64,000 bases of DNA. Origin: Streptomyces sp. ISL-10 (GTDB lineage Bacteria; Actinomycetota; Actinomycetes; Streptomycetales; Streptomycetaceae). Numbering within the stretch: position 1 is the stretch's first letter; every line of letters starts with the position of its first letter. The notes below the pieces were generated by a model. That model was not told the DNA's origin and ran no database searches. It saw nothing but the letters and a program-made list of their open reading frames with translations. Below, piece after piece: positions 23,027 through 32,663 of the stretch. A program made the translations under genes and the position numbers. The stretch lies in contig NZ_JAGGOJ010000003.1 in the NCBI RefSeq assembly GCF_018614575.1, positions 620,001-684,000 of the forward strand. The letters run 5' to 3'.

Positions 23027-24971
23027 CCTGCTGCCGCGGGGGCAGCAGCGTCACCAGGAACCGCTGCGCGGACGAGACGTTCCCTGCCGCGTCGACCGTG
23101 CGGTACTCGACGGTGTGGGTGCCGTAGTCGGGTGTGGCGTCGTCCCAGGGCACCACGCGGGGCGTGCCCAGCTTTCCGTACACGAGATCGTCGATCACCG
23201 TGCCCTGCGGGGTGAACCGGTAGGGAGCGCCGGCGTCGGTGGGCCAGCCGTAGTACGTCTGCCATCCGTCGCCGTCGACCCTGAACTGCCGCACCACATA
23301 TCCGTCCCGGTCGTCCCGGGCGGTCAGCCGCATGGTGAACGCACCGTCGTAGACGTACTCCACCGGCCGGCCCGGCCGGTGGACCGTCCGCAGCGGCTCG
23401 GACAACTCGTACGCGGCGGTGGCCGCCGACGCGTCCACGCTCCACGCCAGTTCCTGGTCCGTGCCCGCGATCCGAGCCGTCAGCCGATGCGTGCCGGGTC
23501 GCAGCCGCAGGGCGCCCAGGTCCAGGTCGCGGTCGTTGCCGGGGTTGGCGACCGGACGGCCGTCGAGCGTCCAGCGGACCGCCGGTGTGCGGTCGGTGGG
23601 GTGCGTGGTCTCGGCGTACACCACCGACGCGGCACCGACCGGGGCAGCGGTCGCGGTGTGGTCCGTGAACGCCGACGACATCTCCTGCGGCGCGGTGGCG
23701 AGCGAGGTGTCCACCGTCCAGCTCACCGTGCGCGTCAGCGCGGCGGACGCGCGTACGGCCGGGTCGCGTACGAAGGGAGTGGGATCCGTGACGGTCGCGG
23801 TGAGCGTATGCGAGCCGGGCGAAAGGCGCAGGCGGCGCAGGTCGACCGTGCGGGCGTCAGCCACCGCACGCAGCCGCTTCCCGTCCAGCCGCCATACGAC
23901 GTCGAGCTCACCGCCGACGGGGTGCAGCGTGTCCACCCACACCGTCCGGTCGTCCCCGACAGGAGCGGAGTTCGGCGCGTGCCCCTGCACGAGGTTCACC
24001 CTGGCCGAGATCTTCTGCACCATCACCTCGCGTTCGACCTGGTCGAACGGGTACCCGAGGGTCTTCATGATCGAGTGCTTGCTGGGCCGCCACACACCCT
24101 TCGTGCTGTACATCCCGCCCTCGTGGCGCCCGATGACCCCGCCCGACTCGCTCTCCTCGCCCAGCCAGCGCCACCACTTGGCGCGCTGCTCACGCATCTG
24201 GTCCTCGGTGAGCAGCGTGTGGTGGGCGGACGCCGGCTCGCCGCCGCTGTAGGCGCCGCCCGGCACCCCGCGCGCGTAGTAGTCGTACTCGTCCTGGAGC
24301 CCGCCGAGCGAGTGGCCGATCTCGTGCGGGGTGATCAGTGAGGACAGGGCGTTGCCGCCCGATGCGGTGGCGTAGGCGCCGCCCGCGCCGCCGTAAGTGT
24401 CGCTGTTGGCCAGGGCCACGATCTGCCGGTTGGCGTTCGCCGTTCCCGGCACCAGATCGGCCAGGGCGCTCGCCGCGCCGCTGTCCACGGTGAGCAGCCG
24501 CTGGACGCTGTTCGCGTTGCAACCGCCCCAGAAACCCATCCCCAGCGCGGTGTCCCGGCGCGGGGCGTCGAGGCCGGGGTCGCAGTCGACGCCGGACTCG
24601 GCGGATGCGACCTCCACGGCCCACACATTGATGTACGAACGGTAGGAGGCGAACGGCTCCGTCGACCACAGCACATTGAGGTGGGTCTCGACGTCCGCAC
24701 GGAACTCGGGCAGCTCGGCCGCCGTGTAACCGTCCCCGAGAACAACCAGGTTGAAGCGCTTGTCGGCGGGGCCCGTCGTCTGCACCGGCACGACCGCGGC
24801 CGCCTGAGTCGGGGAAGCCTTCGCCACGGAAGCCTTCGCCACGGAAGTGTCCGCCACGGCGGCGTCCGCCGCGGCCGAGGGGGCGCCCGTGCCCAGGAAC
24901 AGCGCGGCGAGCACGGCGGCCGCGGTCGCGAACAGCGCCGCTCCGCGCGCCCGTGTGACGGATGAGGTCAT
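23019..24971 (-). CDS. Secreted M64-family (IgA-peptidase-like) metallopeptidase
   Basis: A 650-residue exported protein. The signal peptide (RGAALFATAAAVLAALFLG) is followed by an Ala-rich linker with a short repeat (SVAKASVAKAS). The peptidase domain has the extended zinc site PHEIGHSLGGLQDEYDYY at about residue 215; GMYSTKGVWRPSKHSIM follows. The last 300 residues look like Ig-like or bacterial beta-sandwich repeats (LRLSPGSHTLTATV and LRLRPGTHRLTARI). M64 peptidases include Clostridium IgA proteases, but Streptomyces members have unknown substrates. ATG 24971 immediately precedes the signal peptide. Its stop overlaps the DUF397 stop region. Confidence 0.9.
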   Translation of the reverse strand: MTSSVTRARGAALFATAAAVLAALFLGTGAPSAAADAAVADTSVAKASVAKASPTQAAAVVPVQTTGPADKRFNLVVLGDGYTAAELPEFRADVETHLNVLWSTEPFASYRSYINVWAVEVASAESGVDCDPGLDAPRRDTALGMGFWGGCNANSVQRLLTVDSGAASALADLVPGTANANRQIVALANSDTYGGAGGAYATASGGNALSSLITPHEIGHSLGGLQDEYDYYARGVPGGAYSGGEPASAHHTLLTEDQMREQRAKWWRWLGEESESGGVIGRHEGGMYSTKGVWRPSKHSIMKTLGYPFDQVEREVMVQKISARVNLVQGHAPNSAPVGDDRTVWVDTLHPVGGELDVVWRLDGKRLRAVADARTVDLRRLRLSPGSHTLTATVTDPTPFVRDPAVRASAALTRTVSWTVDTSLATAPQEMSSAFTDHTATAAPVGAASVVYAETTHPTDRTPAVRWTLDGRPVANPGNDRDLDLGALRLRPGTHRLTARIAGTDQELAWSVDASAATAAYELSEPLRTVHRPGRPVEYVYDGAFTMRLTARDDRDGYVVRQFRVDGDGWQTYYGWPTDAGAPYRFTPQGTVIDDLVYGKLGTPRVVPWDDATPDYGTHTVEYRTVDAAGNVSSAQRFLVTLLPPRQQVS

Positions 24972-24994
24972 GGTGATGCAGCGTACGCGTGGGA

Positions 24995-26166
<1,172 letters not shown>

Positions 26167-26170
<4 letters not shown>

Positions 26171-27594
26171 CGCAGCGGCCCGCGGTGGTCTCTGCCCTCG
26201 GCGACCCGCCCGAATGCCTCGCGCCGCGGGGCGTGTCCGGCAGGGTGGGGCCGGTGCGACGTATGCCGGACGACGGCGCCGATCAGCACCGCGACGGCCG
26301 CCGCCCCGTACGCGATGTTCCCCAGCACGTCCACGTCCGGCACGGCGGACGCCGCGACATAGCGCGCCGCGCCCGCGGCCGCCACCGCCAGCCACTCCCA
26401 CCGCCCGTCCAGGGCCACCAGGGCGACCAGCAGCAGCGCGTACCACGAATAGCGGGGCGTCATCAGCAGGAACGCCGTTCCCGTCACCAACAGCGCGCCG
26501 CTGAAGGGACGATCGGGATCACCGCGCCACAGCACATGCGCCACCACCGCCACCATGACCACCACGACGGCGGCCTGCGCCCACGCGTCCGGCAGGACCA
26601 GCCGCAGCAGCCCGTACCGGCCGCGGGCGGCGGGGTCGTCGTACCCCTCTTCCTCGGCGTAGCCGCCCAGATAGCCCAGCACCGACTCCCGGGAGAGCAG
26701 CAGGTACGGCAGGTACGACACAGCGACCACCGACGCGGCCGGCAGCAGTACGGCCGCCGCGTCCCGGATCCGCCGCACACCCGACAGCGCACCCGGCAGC
26801 ACCACCGCGGGCAGGAGCTTCGTGGCCACCGCCGCACCGAGCAGCACCCCGCCGCCCCACCGGGTGCGCACCACGACCGCGAGCCCCGCGACCGAGAGCA
26901 GCACGCCGAGGACATCGACATGGGCGTTGTTCACCGCCTCCATCGGCACGGCCGGACACCACGCCCAGTACACGGCCGTGCGGGGGTCGCCCCGTCTGCG
27001 CAGGACGAGGACCAGCACCGCCGTGGTGCCGACCGCGAGGAGCGCGCCCTGCGTCTGCAGCGCCTTGTGGCGCACGCCGTCCGGCGCCACCGCGTGCACC
27101 AGCAGGAACCAGCCCTGCGCGACGGGCGGATAGACGGTGTGCACCTGTGGCCGGTTGATCCGCGTGCAGTGTGTTTCGCCGCGAGGGCCCGCGATGCGGT
27201 GCCGCTCCGGCTCGGCGCACTCCGCGCCCGACGGGAACAGCCACGCGTCCCGCAGGTCCGCGAGCGCAGGATCGGCCGGCGGGTGGTCGTACGGCGAGAT
27301 CCCGGCGGCCTGCACCCTGCCGTCCCAGGCGTAGCGGTAGGAATCCGTGCTGGTACGCGGCTCGGCGAGCAGCCCCGTCGCGGCGACCGCCGCACCGCCC
27401 ACGAGCACCAGCACGACCGCGTGCCGCACGGGCGCCCGCCGCGCCGCGGCCGCCGCCGCCGCGAACAGGACCCAGCACGCGGCGTACCACCACGACAGAC
27501 CGGCGGGATCGGTGACGAAACCGCCCCTGAGCACGGTCGCGGCCAGGGTGGCGATCAGCGCCACCAGCAGACCGGCGGCGGTGAGGGTGCGCAT
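26167..27594 (-). CDS. Polytopic glycosyltransferase-like membrane protein (GT87 type)
   Basis: A 475-residue protein with about ten hydrophobic segments, resembling actinobacterial GT87/polyprenol-phosphate-mannose-dependent alpha-mannosyltransferases. Family-like points are the acidic residues after the first helices (TSTDSYRYAWDGRVQAAGIS), the PYDHPPADPALADLRD loop and the INRPQVHTVYPPVAQGWF motif. ATG 27594 begins the first helix; an upstream in-frame extension to 27687 looks non-coding. The enzyme would work at the membrane on a lipid-linked sugar; the acceptor is unknown. It overlaps the anmK start (GTGA), so the two were probably cotranscribed. Confidence 0.8.
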
Positions 27595-27716
27595 CGTGAT
27601 CACCGGCTCAGCGTCGCAGCCCGAGTGCGCCGGACGCGGGACGCGGGGCTCGATGTCCGCGTTCCGTAAGGTGTCGGACGGCGCCACGTGAGCCCTCGCG
27701 GAGGTCTCATGGAGAC

Positions 27717-28925
27717 ATGAGATTCCGAACGGTCGGTGCGGCCGTCGCCGGACGGCTCCGGGGCCTGCCCCGGCCGCCGCTGCCCACGTTGCGCCTGCCC
27801 CGGCCGCCGCTGCCCACCTTCTCCGGCCGTCTGCACGACGCGCGCACCGCGACCGTGATCGGCCGGTGGCTGGGCGTCGCGTTCGCGGTGTGCTTCGTGA
27901 CCGGCCTGATCAGCCACTACCTCCAGAACCCGCCGGGGTGGCTCGCCGACGCGCTGCCCAGCAGACCGTACTGGGGCTACCGCCTCACCCAGGGGCTGCA
28001 TGTGGCGAGCGGCACCGCCGCGGTCCCTCTGCTGCTGGCGAAGCTGTGGACCGTGTACCCGAGGCTGTTCGTCTGGCCGCCGCTGAAGTCCGTACGCCAC
28101 GCACTGGAGCGGCTGTCGATCGCCGTGCTGGTGGCCGCCTCTGTCTTCCAGCTCGCGACCGGACTGCTCAACACCGTCCAGTGGTACCCGTGGCCGTTCT
28201 CCTTCGTGCCGGTGCACTTCGCCGTCGCGTGGCTGCTCACCGGCGCGCTCGTCCTGCACATCGCCGTGAAGCACCCCGAGATCACAGCGCACTGGTCCAG
28301 ACGCTCACCCGGAACGCTCGAACTGCCCGCCGTGGACGGGCCCGACCGGCGCTCGCTGATGATCGGACTGGCCGCGGCCGTCGGCGCGGTGACCGTGACG
28401 ACCGTCGGCCAGGCGTTGACCCCGCTGCGGCGTCTGGACCTGCTTGCGCCCCGCCACCCGGACCACGGCCCGCAGGGCCTGCCGGTCAACCGCACCGCCG
28501 CCGCCGCCGGGGTGACGGCACGTGCCGTCACCGACTGGCGGCTCACCGTGACCGGCCCCCGCCCGCGCACACTGACCCTCGACGAACTCGCCGCCCTGCC
28601 CCAGCACACCGTCACCCTGCCCATCGCCTGCGTCGAGGGCTGGAGCAAGAACGCCCGATGGACCGGCGTGCGCATCAGGGACCTGCTGGAGCGGGCCGGC
28701 GCCCCGCCCGGTTCCGCCCTGCGCATCACCTCCCTCGAACGCCGCGGCGCATGGCGCGTCGCGGAGATGGGCGCCGGCTACACCGAGGACCCGCTCACCC
28801 TGCTCGCCCTGCGCCTCAACGGCGAGGTGCTCTCCCTGGACCACGGCTACCCCGCCCGCATCATCGCCCCGAACCGTCCCGGGGTGCTGCAGACCAAGTG
28901 GGTCAGCAGAATCGAGGTGCTGTGA
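27717..28925 (+). CDS. Membrane-anchored molybdopterin-dependent oxidoreductase
   Basis: A 402-residue protein. The N-terminal half is a cytochrome b561-like four-helix membrane domain with histidines that could bind haem (GLISHYLQN, GLHVASGTAAVP, FVPVHFAVAWLL, LVLHIAVKHPE). The C-terminal part is the sulfite-oxidase-type molybdopterin domain (LPIACVEGWSKNARWTGVRI with the Mo-ligand cysteine, then LDHGYPARIIAPNRPGVLQT). ATG 27717 follows GGAG. The N-terminus carries a 30-bp tandem repeat coding for LPRPPLPT twice. Its partner gene overlaps its stop. Such proteins are often clustered with the epimerase/GT2/DUF2064/methyltransferase genes found at 30.7-33.7 kb. Confidence 0.88.
   Translation: MRFRTVGAAVAGRLRGLPRPPLPTLRLPRPPLPTFSGRLHDARTATVIGRWLGVAFAVCFVTGLISHYLQNPPGWLADALPSRPYWGYRLTQGLHVASGTAAVPLLLAKLWTVYPRLFVWPPLKSVRHALERLSIAVLVAASVFQLATGLLNTVQWYPWPFSFVPVHFAVAWLLTGALVLHIAVKHPEITAHWSRRSPGTLELPAVDGPDRRSLMIGLAAAVGAVTVTTVGQALTPLRRLDLLAPRHPDHGPQGLPVNRTAAAAGVTARAVTDWRLTVTGPRPRTLTLDELAALPQHTVTLPIACVEGWSKNARWTGVRIRDLLERAGAPPGSALRITSLERRGAWRVAEMGAGYTEDPLTLLALRLNGEVLSLDHGYPARIIAPNRPGVLQTKWVSRIEVL
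27763..27817 (+). repeat. 30-bp tandem repeat at the start of the oxidoreductase gene
   Basis: A 25-bp sequence ending in CCGCCGCTGCCCAC occurs at 27763-27787 and again at 27793-27817 (period 30 bp), coding for GLPRPPLPT-L-RLPRPPLPT in the cytoplasmic N-terminus. It keeps frame and adds proline-rich sequence. Confidence 0.8.
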
Positions 28926-29377
28926 TGCGTCTGCGCATCGTGACCGGCGCGGTGGGCCTCGCTTTGATGGGCGTCGGCGCCTCGCTCCTGGTGAACGGCG
29001 GACAGATCAGGGACGTCGCCCTCTGGCTGGCCGGAGCGATCGTGATCCACGACGGGATCATCGCGCCCGTCGTGCTCGGCGTGGGCCTGCTCGTGGCGGG
29101 CCTGCCGGCGCGGGGGACCGTGCGCGGGGCGCTGATCACGGCGGGCTGCCTCACGCTCGTCGCCCTGCCGGTGCTGCTGCGCCCCGGCACGCCCCGGAAC
29201 ACGTCGGTGCTGCCGCTGGACTACCCGCGCAACTGGCTGCTGACAATGGCAGCCGTCGCCGTGGCCACGGCGGCACTGGGAGGCAGCCGTTGGCTGTGGA
29301 GCCGCCGTGCCCGGTTCCGCCCCCACTGGCGCGTCCGCCGTCGCGGTGACGAACGGCCGGGCCGTCTCAGGCGGTGA
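28925..29377 (+). CDS. Small membrane protein coupled to the molybdopterin oxidoreductase
   Basis: A 150-residue protein with about four hydrophobic helices (VGLALMGVGASLLV, VVLGVGLLVAGLP, GALITAGCLTLVALPVLL, LLTMAAVAVATAALGG) and a basic C-terminus (RRARFRPHWRVRRRG). The ATG lies in TGATG with the oxidoreductase stop. It is probably a membrane partner of that enzyme; no known domain is recognised. Confidence 0.75.
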   Translation: MRLRIVTGAVGLALMGVGASLLVNGGQIRDVALWLAGAIVIHDGIIAPVVLGVGLLVAGLPARGTVRGALITAGCLTLVALPVLLRPGTPRNTSVLPLDYPRNWLLTMAAVAVATAALGGSRWLWSRRARFRPHWRVRRRGDERPGRLRR

Positions 29378-29425
29378 CGACCCCCGCCGGTAATCTTCAG
29401 GCATCACGCTCCCAAGCCGGCCGCT

Positions 29426-29520
29426 TCAGACGGTGACGAACGGCCGCGCTCGCCGGGCGTCGTTCAGCGCGGTCGCCCACCACTCCAGCTGGTCCAGCAG
29501 CACCTTCGCGGCGCCCTCCG
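29426..29520 (-). pseudogene. C-terminal remnant of an oxidoreductase-like gene (possibly FMN reductase)
   Basis: Read on the minus strand this stretch gives AKVLLDQLEWWATALNDARR followed by ARPFVTV and a stop at 29426-29428. That is the style of the C-terminus of NADPH-dependent FMN reductases (LDxLxWWxxAL). Upstream, from about 29520, the frame turns into antisense of the XRE gene, so only about 30 codons remain. It is a truncated gene joined to the XRE gene by a deletion. Confidence 0.5.
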
Positions 29521-30350
29521 GCAACCGCCGTGAGGCCCTCGCACCGGCCGACGTCGGCCTGCCCGCGGGCCCGCGCCGCCGCACCCCCGGCCTGCGCCGC
29601 TCCGAGCTTGCCACCCTCGCGGGGGTCAGCGTCGAGTACGTGACGCGCCTGGAGCAAGGCCGCGACCGCAGGCCGTCCCCGCCGGTGCTGTCCGCCCTCG
29701 CCGACGCGCTGCGCCTCGCCCCTGCCGAGCGGATCCATCTGTACCGGCTCTCCAAGGGTGCGGACGGCAGTTTCACGTGCATGGGAGACGCCCAGGTCAA
29801 CCGGCAGGTGCGCCCGACGGTCCGCGCGCTCCTCGACCGCCTGGAGCCCACCCCGGCCGTCGTGCTCAACCGCCTGGGCGAACTGCTCGCCTGGACCGAG
29901 GGCTACGAGCGCCTGGTCCGCCCGCTCGGCCTGCTGGACGGCGATCCGCCGAACCTGGCGCAGTACGTGTTCACCGACGCCCGGGCGAGATGGGCGTACC
30001 CGGACTGGGACCGGGTGGCCGACGAACAGGTAGCGGCGCTGAAACAGGGGCCGTTCCGCGCGGACCCCCATGTGGCGCTGCTCGTCGATGAGTTGACGGT
30101 GACGGCGGGCCCGGAGTTCGTGGACCGCCTCCGCTCCGTGCCGGGCCTGCCGCGCGCGAACGGCGTCGCGCGCCTGACGCATCCCGAGGCGGGTGACCTG
30201 CGACTGTCCTACGAGACGTTGGAGCTCCCCGCTGACGACGACCAGCGCCTGCTGGTCCACCTGCCGGCGGACGAGGCGACGAGCCGCGCCCTGGACACCC
30301 TGACAGGCCGCCGCCCGGGCGCCCTCCGCGCGCTCCCGACGGGCGCGTGA
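29433..30350 (+). CDS. XRE/MmyB-type regulator with a replaced N-terminus
   Basis: A 305-residue open frame. From residue about 32 onward it is a standard actinobacterial MmyB-type regulator: RREALAPADVGLPAGPRRRT, the HTH LRRSELATLAGVSVEYVTRL plus EQGRDRRPSPPVLSALADAL, and the MmyB ligand-binding region after residue 130. Family members normally begin only about 10-15 residues before RREAL (LxxFLRxRREAL). Here the first 30 residues (TNGRARRASFSAVAHHSSWS) come from DNA that is the antisense of an oxidoreductase remnant, so the natural start and promoter were lost and the GTG at 29433 is a chance start. Whether it is expressed or functional is doubtful. Confidence 0.7.
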   Translation: MTNGRARRASFSAVAHHSSWSSSTFAAPSGNRREALAPADVGLPAGPRRRTPGLRRSELATLAGVSVEYVTRLEQGRDRRPSPPVLSALADALRLAPAERIHLYRLSKGADGSFTCMGDAQVNRQVRPTVRALLDRLEPTPAVVLNRLGELLAWTEGYERLVRPLGLLDGDPPNLAQYVFTDARARWAYPDWDRVADEQVAALKQGPFRADPHVALLVDELTVTAGPEFVDRLRSVPGLPRANGVARLTHPEAGDLRLSYETLELPADDDQRLLVHLPADEATSRALDTLTGRRPGALRALPTGA

Positions 30351-30417
30351 CGGCTTCCGGGGCGCTGCCCCGTGCGCGTGACGGCTCCGGGGGTGCTGCC
30401 CCGTGCGCGTGACGGTT
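30343..30417. repeat. 31-bp tandem repeat between convergent gene ends
   Basis: Two nearly identical 31-bp units (30343-30373 and 30374-30404, beginning GCGCGTGACGG) and a partial third (30405-30417) cover the XRE stop codon and reach the stop of the AsnC remnant. The unit has a C/G-rich inverted core. It looks like slippage or copying in an intergenic terminator. Confidence 0.75.
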
Positions 30418-30640
30418 ACTCGGGCAGTGGCCGGTCGTCGATGACGTTCTTCATGACGAGGGTGGCGGTCAGGCGCTGGACGCCCCGCTGTTTGGCCAGT
30501 TGCTGGTCGTAGAGCTGCTGGCAGGTGGCCAGGTCGGTGGTGGCCACGCGCAGGAGGTAGCCGGGTTCGCCGAAGAGCCGCTGGGATTGGAACTCGTCCA
30601 GGGGGAGTGTGACGACACCGCGAAACAGCGGTACGGGGTC
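30416..30640 (-). pseudogene. C-terminal remnant of an Lrp/AsnC-family regulator
   Basis: On the minus strand the frame ending at TAA 30416-30418 reads FGEPGYLLRVATTDLATCQQ, LYDQQLAKQRGVQRLTATLV and MKNVIDDRPLPE, the standard end of an AsnC-type effector (RAM) domain. The N-terminal HTH and the first half of the RAM domain are missing: upstream of about 30640 no related sequence is found. The gene has been truncated at its 5' end. Confidence 0.8.
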
Positions 30641-30694
30641 CGGGGCCGGAGCCCCGAAGCCCGCGTCCGCCGGCCCGCCAGTGCGCCGGCCCCG

Positions 30695-31360
30695 TCACGG
30701 GAAGGGGACGGGCGGGGGAGACCCCCGCCCCAGCCTCACGAAGCACCGTCCCGCCGACTCCCACGACTCCACCACCTCCCACCCCACCGCCCCCGCGTAG
30801 CGCCGCAGCGCCCCCGCGCCCACCCGTGCCCACGGGAACAGCGCGCCCTCCGCGCCCGGGCCTGCGAACACGCGGACCTCCGCCCGTTCGTCCACCTCGA
30901 CCGGCGCGCTTTCCACGATCAACGCGCCCCGCCTGGCGAGGAGTTCGGCGGCCCGCCCCAGCAGGGCCACCGGATCGCCGCCGATGCCGATGTTGCCGTC
31001 GATCAGCAGGGCGGTGTCCCAGGCGCCCTCCCGCGGCAGCGGGTCGAAGACGGAGCGGCGCAGTGCGCTTCCGCCGATGCGTGTCGTGCGGGCCACCGCT
31101 TCGGGGCTGACGTCGATGCCGAGCGCCGGCCGCCCGCGCACGGCGAGCGCGGCGACGAGCCGGCCGGGCCCGCAGCCGATGTCGAGCACCGCGCCCCGGC
31201 AGCGGTCCAGCACGGTCTGGTCCGCCTCGTCCGGCTTCGCGCACCAGCGTTCGACGTCCAGGGGCAGCAGCCAGCCGTCCGGGCGGCGCAGGAAGAGCGG
31301 GCCGCGTTCGGTGCGCAGGGCGTCGGTGTACGGGTCCGCCTGCCACGCCGGGGCCGTCAT
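30695..31360 (-). CDS. Class I SAM-dependent methyltransferase
   Basis: A 221-residue methyltransferase. The SAM-binding loop is AVLDIGCGPGRLVAALAVRG at about residues 58-77, the acidic residue after strand 2 is in LGIDVSPEAV, and post-motif IDGNIGIGGDP and ALIVESAP are present. ATG 31360 overlaps the DUF2064 stop by 4 bp (ATGA). It is the last gene of the operon epimerase, GT2, DUF2064, methyltransferase, a conserved actinobacterial set that may act on a nucleotide-linked sugar or lipid; the product is not established. Confidence 0.85.
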   Translation of the reverse strand: MTAPAWQADPYTDALRTERGPLFLRRPDGWLLPLDVERWCAKPDEADQTVLDRCRGAVLDIGCGPGRLVAALAVRGRPALGIDVSPEAVARTTRIGGSALRRSVFDPLPREGAWDTALLIDGNIGIGGDPVALLGRAAELLARRGALIVESAPVEVDERAEVRVFAGPGAEGALFPWARVGAGALRRYAGAVGWEVVESWESAGRCFVRLGRGSPPPVPFP

Positions 31361-31983
31361 CGCGCCCCGGCCCCGGCGAACGAGGACAGGACCGCCGCGA
31401 AGCGGGACCTCGGAGCGAGCGCGGCCACCGCGAAGGCGTCGGCCGCCGTGTCCACGTCCCGCAGCACGGGCAGTTCACGCACCGTCAGCCCCTTAGCCAC
31501 CAGCCGCGCCCGCTGCACCGCCCCCGTCGACGGCGAGGACATCGGCACGCCCCGCAGCAGCGCGGGCCGCGGCGCGCCGAGGCCGAGCGCCCAGAACCCG
31601 CCGTCCTCCGCCGCCCCGAACGACGCCTCGTCCGCCGCCAGTTCCAGCCCCGGGGCCAGCAACGCGGGCGTGAGCTGAGGGGTGTCCATGCCCACGAGCA
31701 GCGCGGGACCCTCGCACAGCCCGAACGCGTGCGCCAGCCGCTCGTCGAGGCCGCCGCCGCACTGCGCCACCACATCGAAGCCGGGCGTGAGCCATGTGCC
31801 GGGCGCGCCGTCCAGGACGAGCACGCGCCGTCGCGCCGGGGTGGCCCGTACGGCGTCGAGGGTGTCCCGTAGCGCCGCCTCGGCCAGACGCGCGGCCTGC
31901 TGTGGCGAGAACGCGGGCGTCAGCCGGGTCTTCACCCGGCCCGGCAGCGGGGACTTGGCGATCACCAGCAGCGTCCCGTTCAC
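31357..31983 (-). CDS. DUF2064/TIGR04282 glycosyltransferase-like protein
   Basis: A 208-residue protein of the TIGR04282 family, related to nucleotidyltransferases of the CofC/GT-A fold. The N-terminal motif LLVIAKSPLPGRVKTRLTPA and the central LLVGMDTPQLTP and GAAEDGGFWALGL are the family signatures. The start is a GTG at 31983 that overlaps the GT2 stop (GTGA). The function is predicted only; coupling with GT2 and epimerase genes suggests sugar-nucleotide work. Confidence 0.88.
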   Translation of the reverse strand: MNGTLLVIAKSPLPGRVKTRLTPAFSPQQAARLAEAALRDTLDAVRATPARRRVLVLDGAPGTWLTPGFDVVAQCGGGLDERLAHAFGLCEGPALLVGMDTPQLTPALLAPGLELAADEASFGAAEDGGFWALGLGAPRPALLRGVPMSSPSTGAVQRARLVAKGLTVRELPVLRDVDTAADAFAVAALAPRSRFAAVLSSFAGAGAR

Positions 31984-32663
31984 CGCGCACCACCGGCCAC
32001 CGGCACGCGCGGCTTCTCCGCCAGCACCGCCCGCATGTCCCGCACCGCGTGCCAGGTCCCACGCCAGGTGCCGGTGACCTTCGACTTCCCGGTTCGCGGC
32101 AGATACGGGACTTCCGTCTCGCACACCCGCAGCCCCGCGTCCGCCGCGCGCACCACCATCTGGAGCGGGTAGCCGCTGCGCCGGTCCGTCAGATCCAGTG
32201 CCAGCAGGTCCGCCCTGCGGGCCGCCCGCATCGGACCCAGGTCGTGCAGCCGCAGCCCGGTCCGCCCGCGCAGCATCCACGACAGGGCCGCGTTGCCCGC
32301 GCGGGCGTGCACGGGCCACGCCCCTCGGGCCCGCGGCCGCCGCCGTCCCAGCATGAGGTCGCACTCCCCGCCCGCCACGCGGCGTACGAGGCCGGTGAGC
32401 AGGCCCGGATCGAGCGACGCGTCGCAGTCGCAGAAGCACACGTACTCCGCCTGGGCCGCCAGCAGCCCGGCATGACACGCTGCCCCGAAACCCCGCCGCG
32501 GCTCCCGGACCACATGCGCACCGAGCTCCTGCGCGATCCGGTCCGAACCGTCCGTCGACCCGTTGTCGACGACGATCGCCCGCCACCCGGCCGGAATCCG
32601 CTCCAGCACCCATGGCAGCGCCGCCGCCTCGTCGAGACAGGGCAGCACGACATCGACGTTCAC
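31980..32663 (-). CDS. Family 2 glycosyltransferase
   Basis: A 227-residue GT-A fold protein. VDVVLPCLDEAAALPWVLER opens the domain, VVDNGSTDGSDRIA and YVCFCDCDASLDPG carry the nucleotide and metal-binding aspartates (the DxD equivalent), and PYLPRTGKSKVTGTWRGTWH is the usual C-terminus of DPM-synthase-like proteins without a membrane domain. The GTG at 32663 overlaps the epimerase stop (GTGA). It probably transfers a sugar to a polyprenyl phosphate or similar acceptor, by family analogy. Confidence 0.88.
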   Translation of the reverse strand: MNVDVVLPCLDEAAALPWVLERIPAGWRAIVVDNGSTDGSDRIAQELGAHVVREPRRGFGAACHAGLLAAQAEYVCFCDCDASLDPGLLTGLVRRVAGGECDLMLGRRRPRARGAWPVHARAGNAALSWMLRGRTGLRLHDLGPMRAARRADLLALDLTDRRSGYPLQMVVRAADAGLRVCETEVPYLPRTGKSKVTGTWRGTWHAVRDMRAVLAEKPRVPVAGGAR

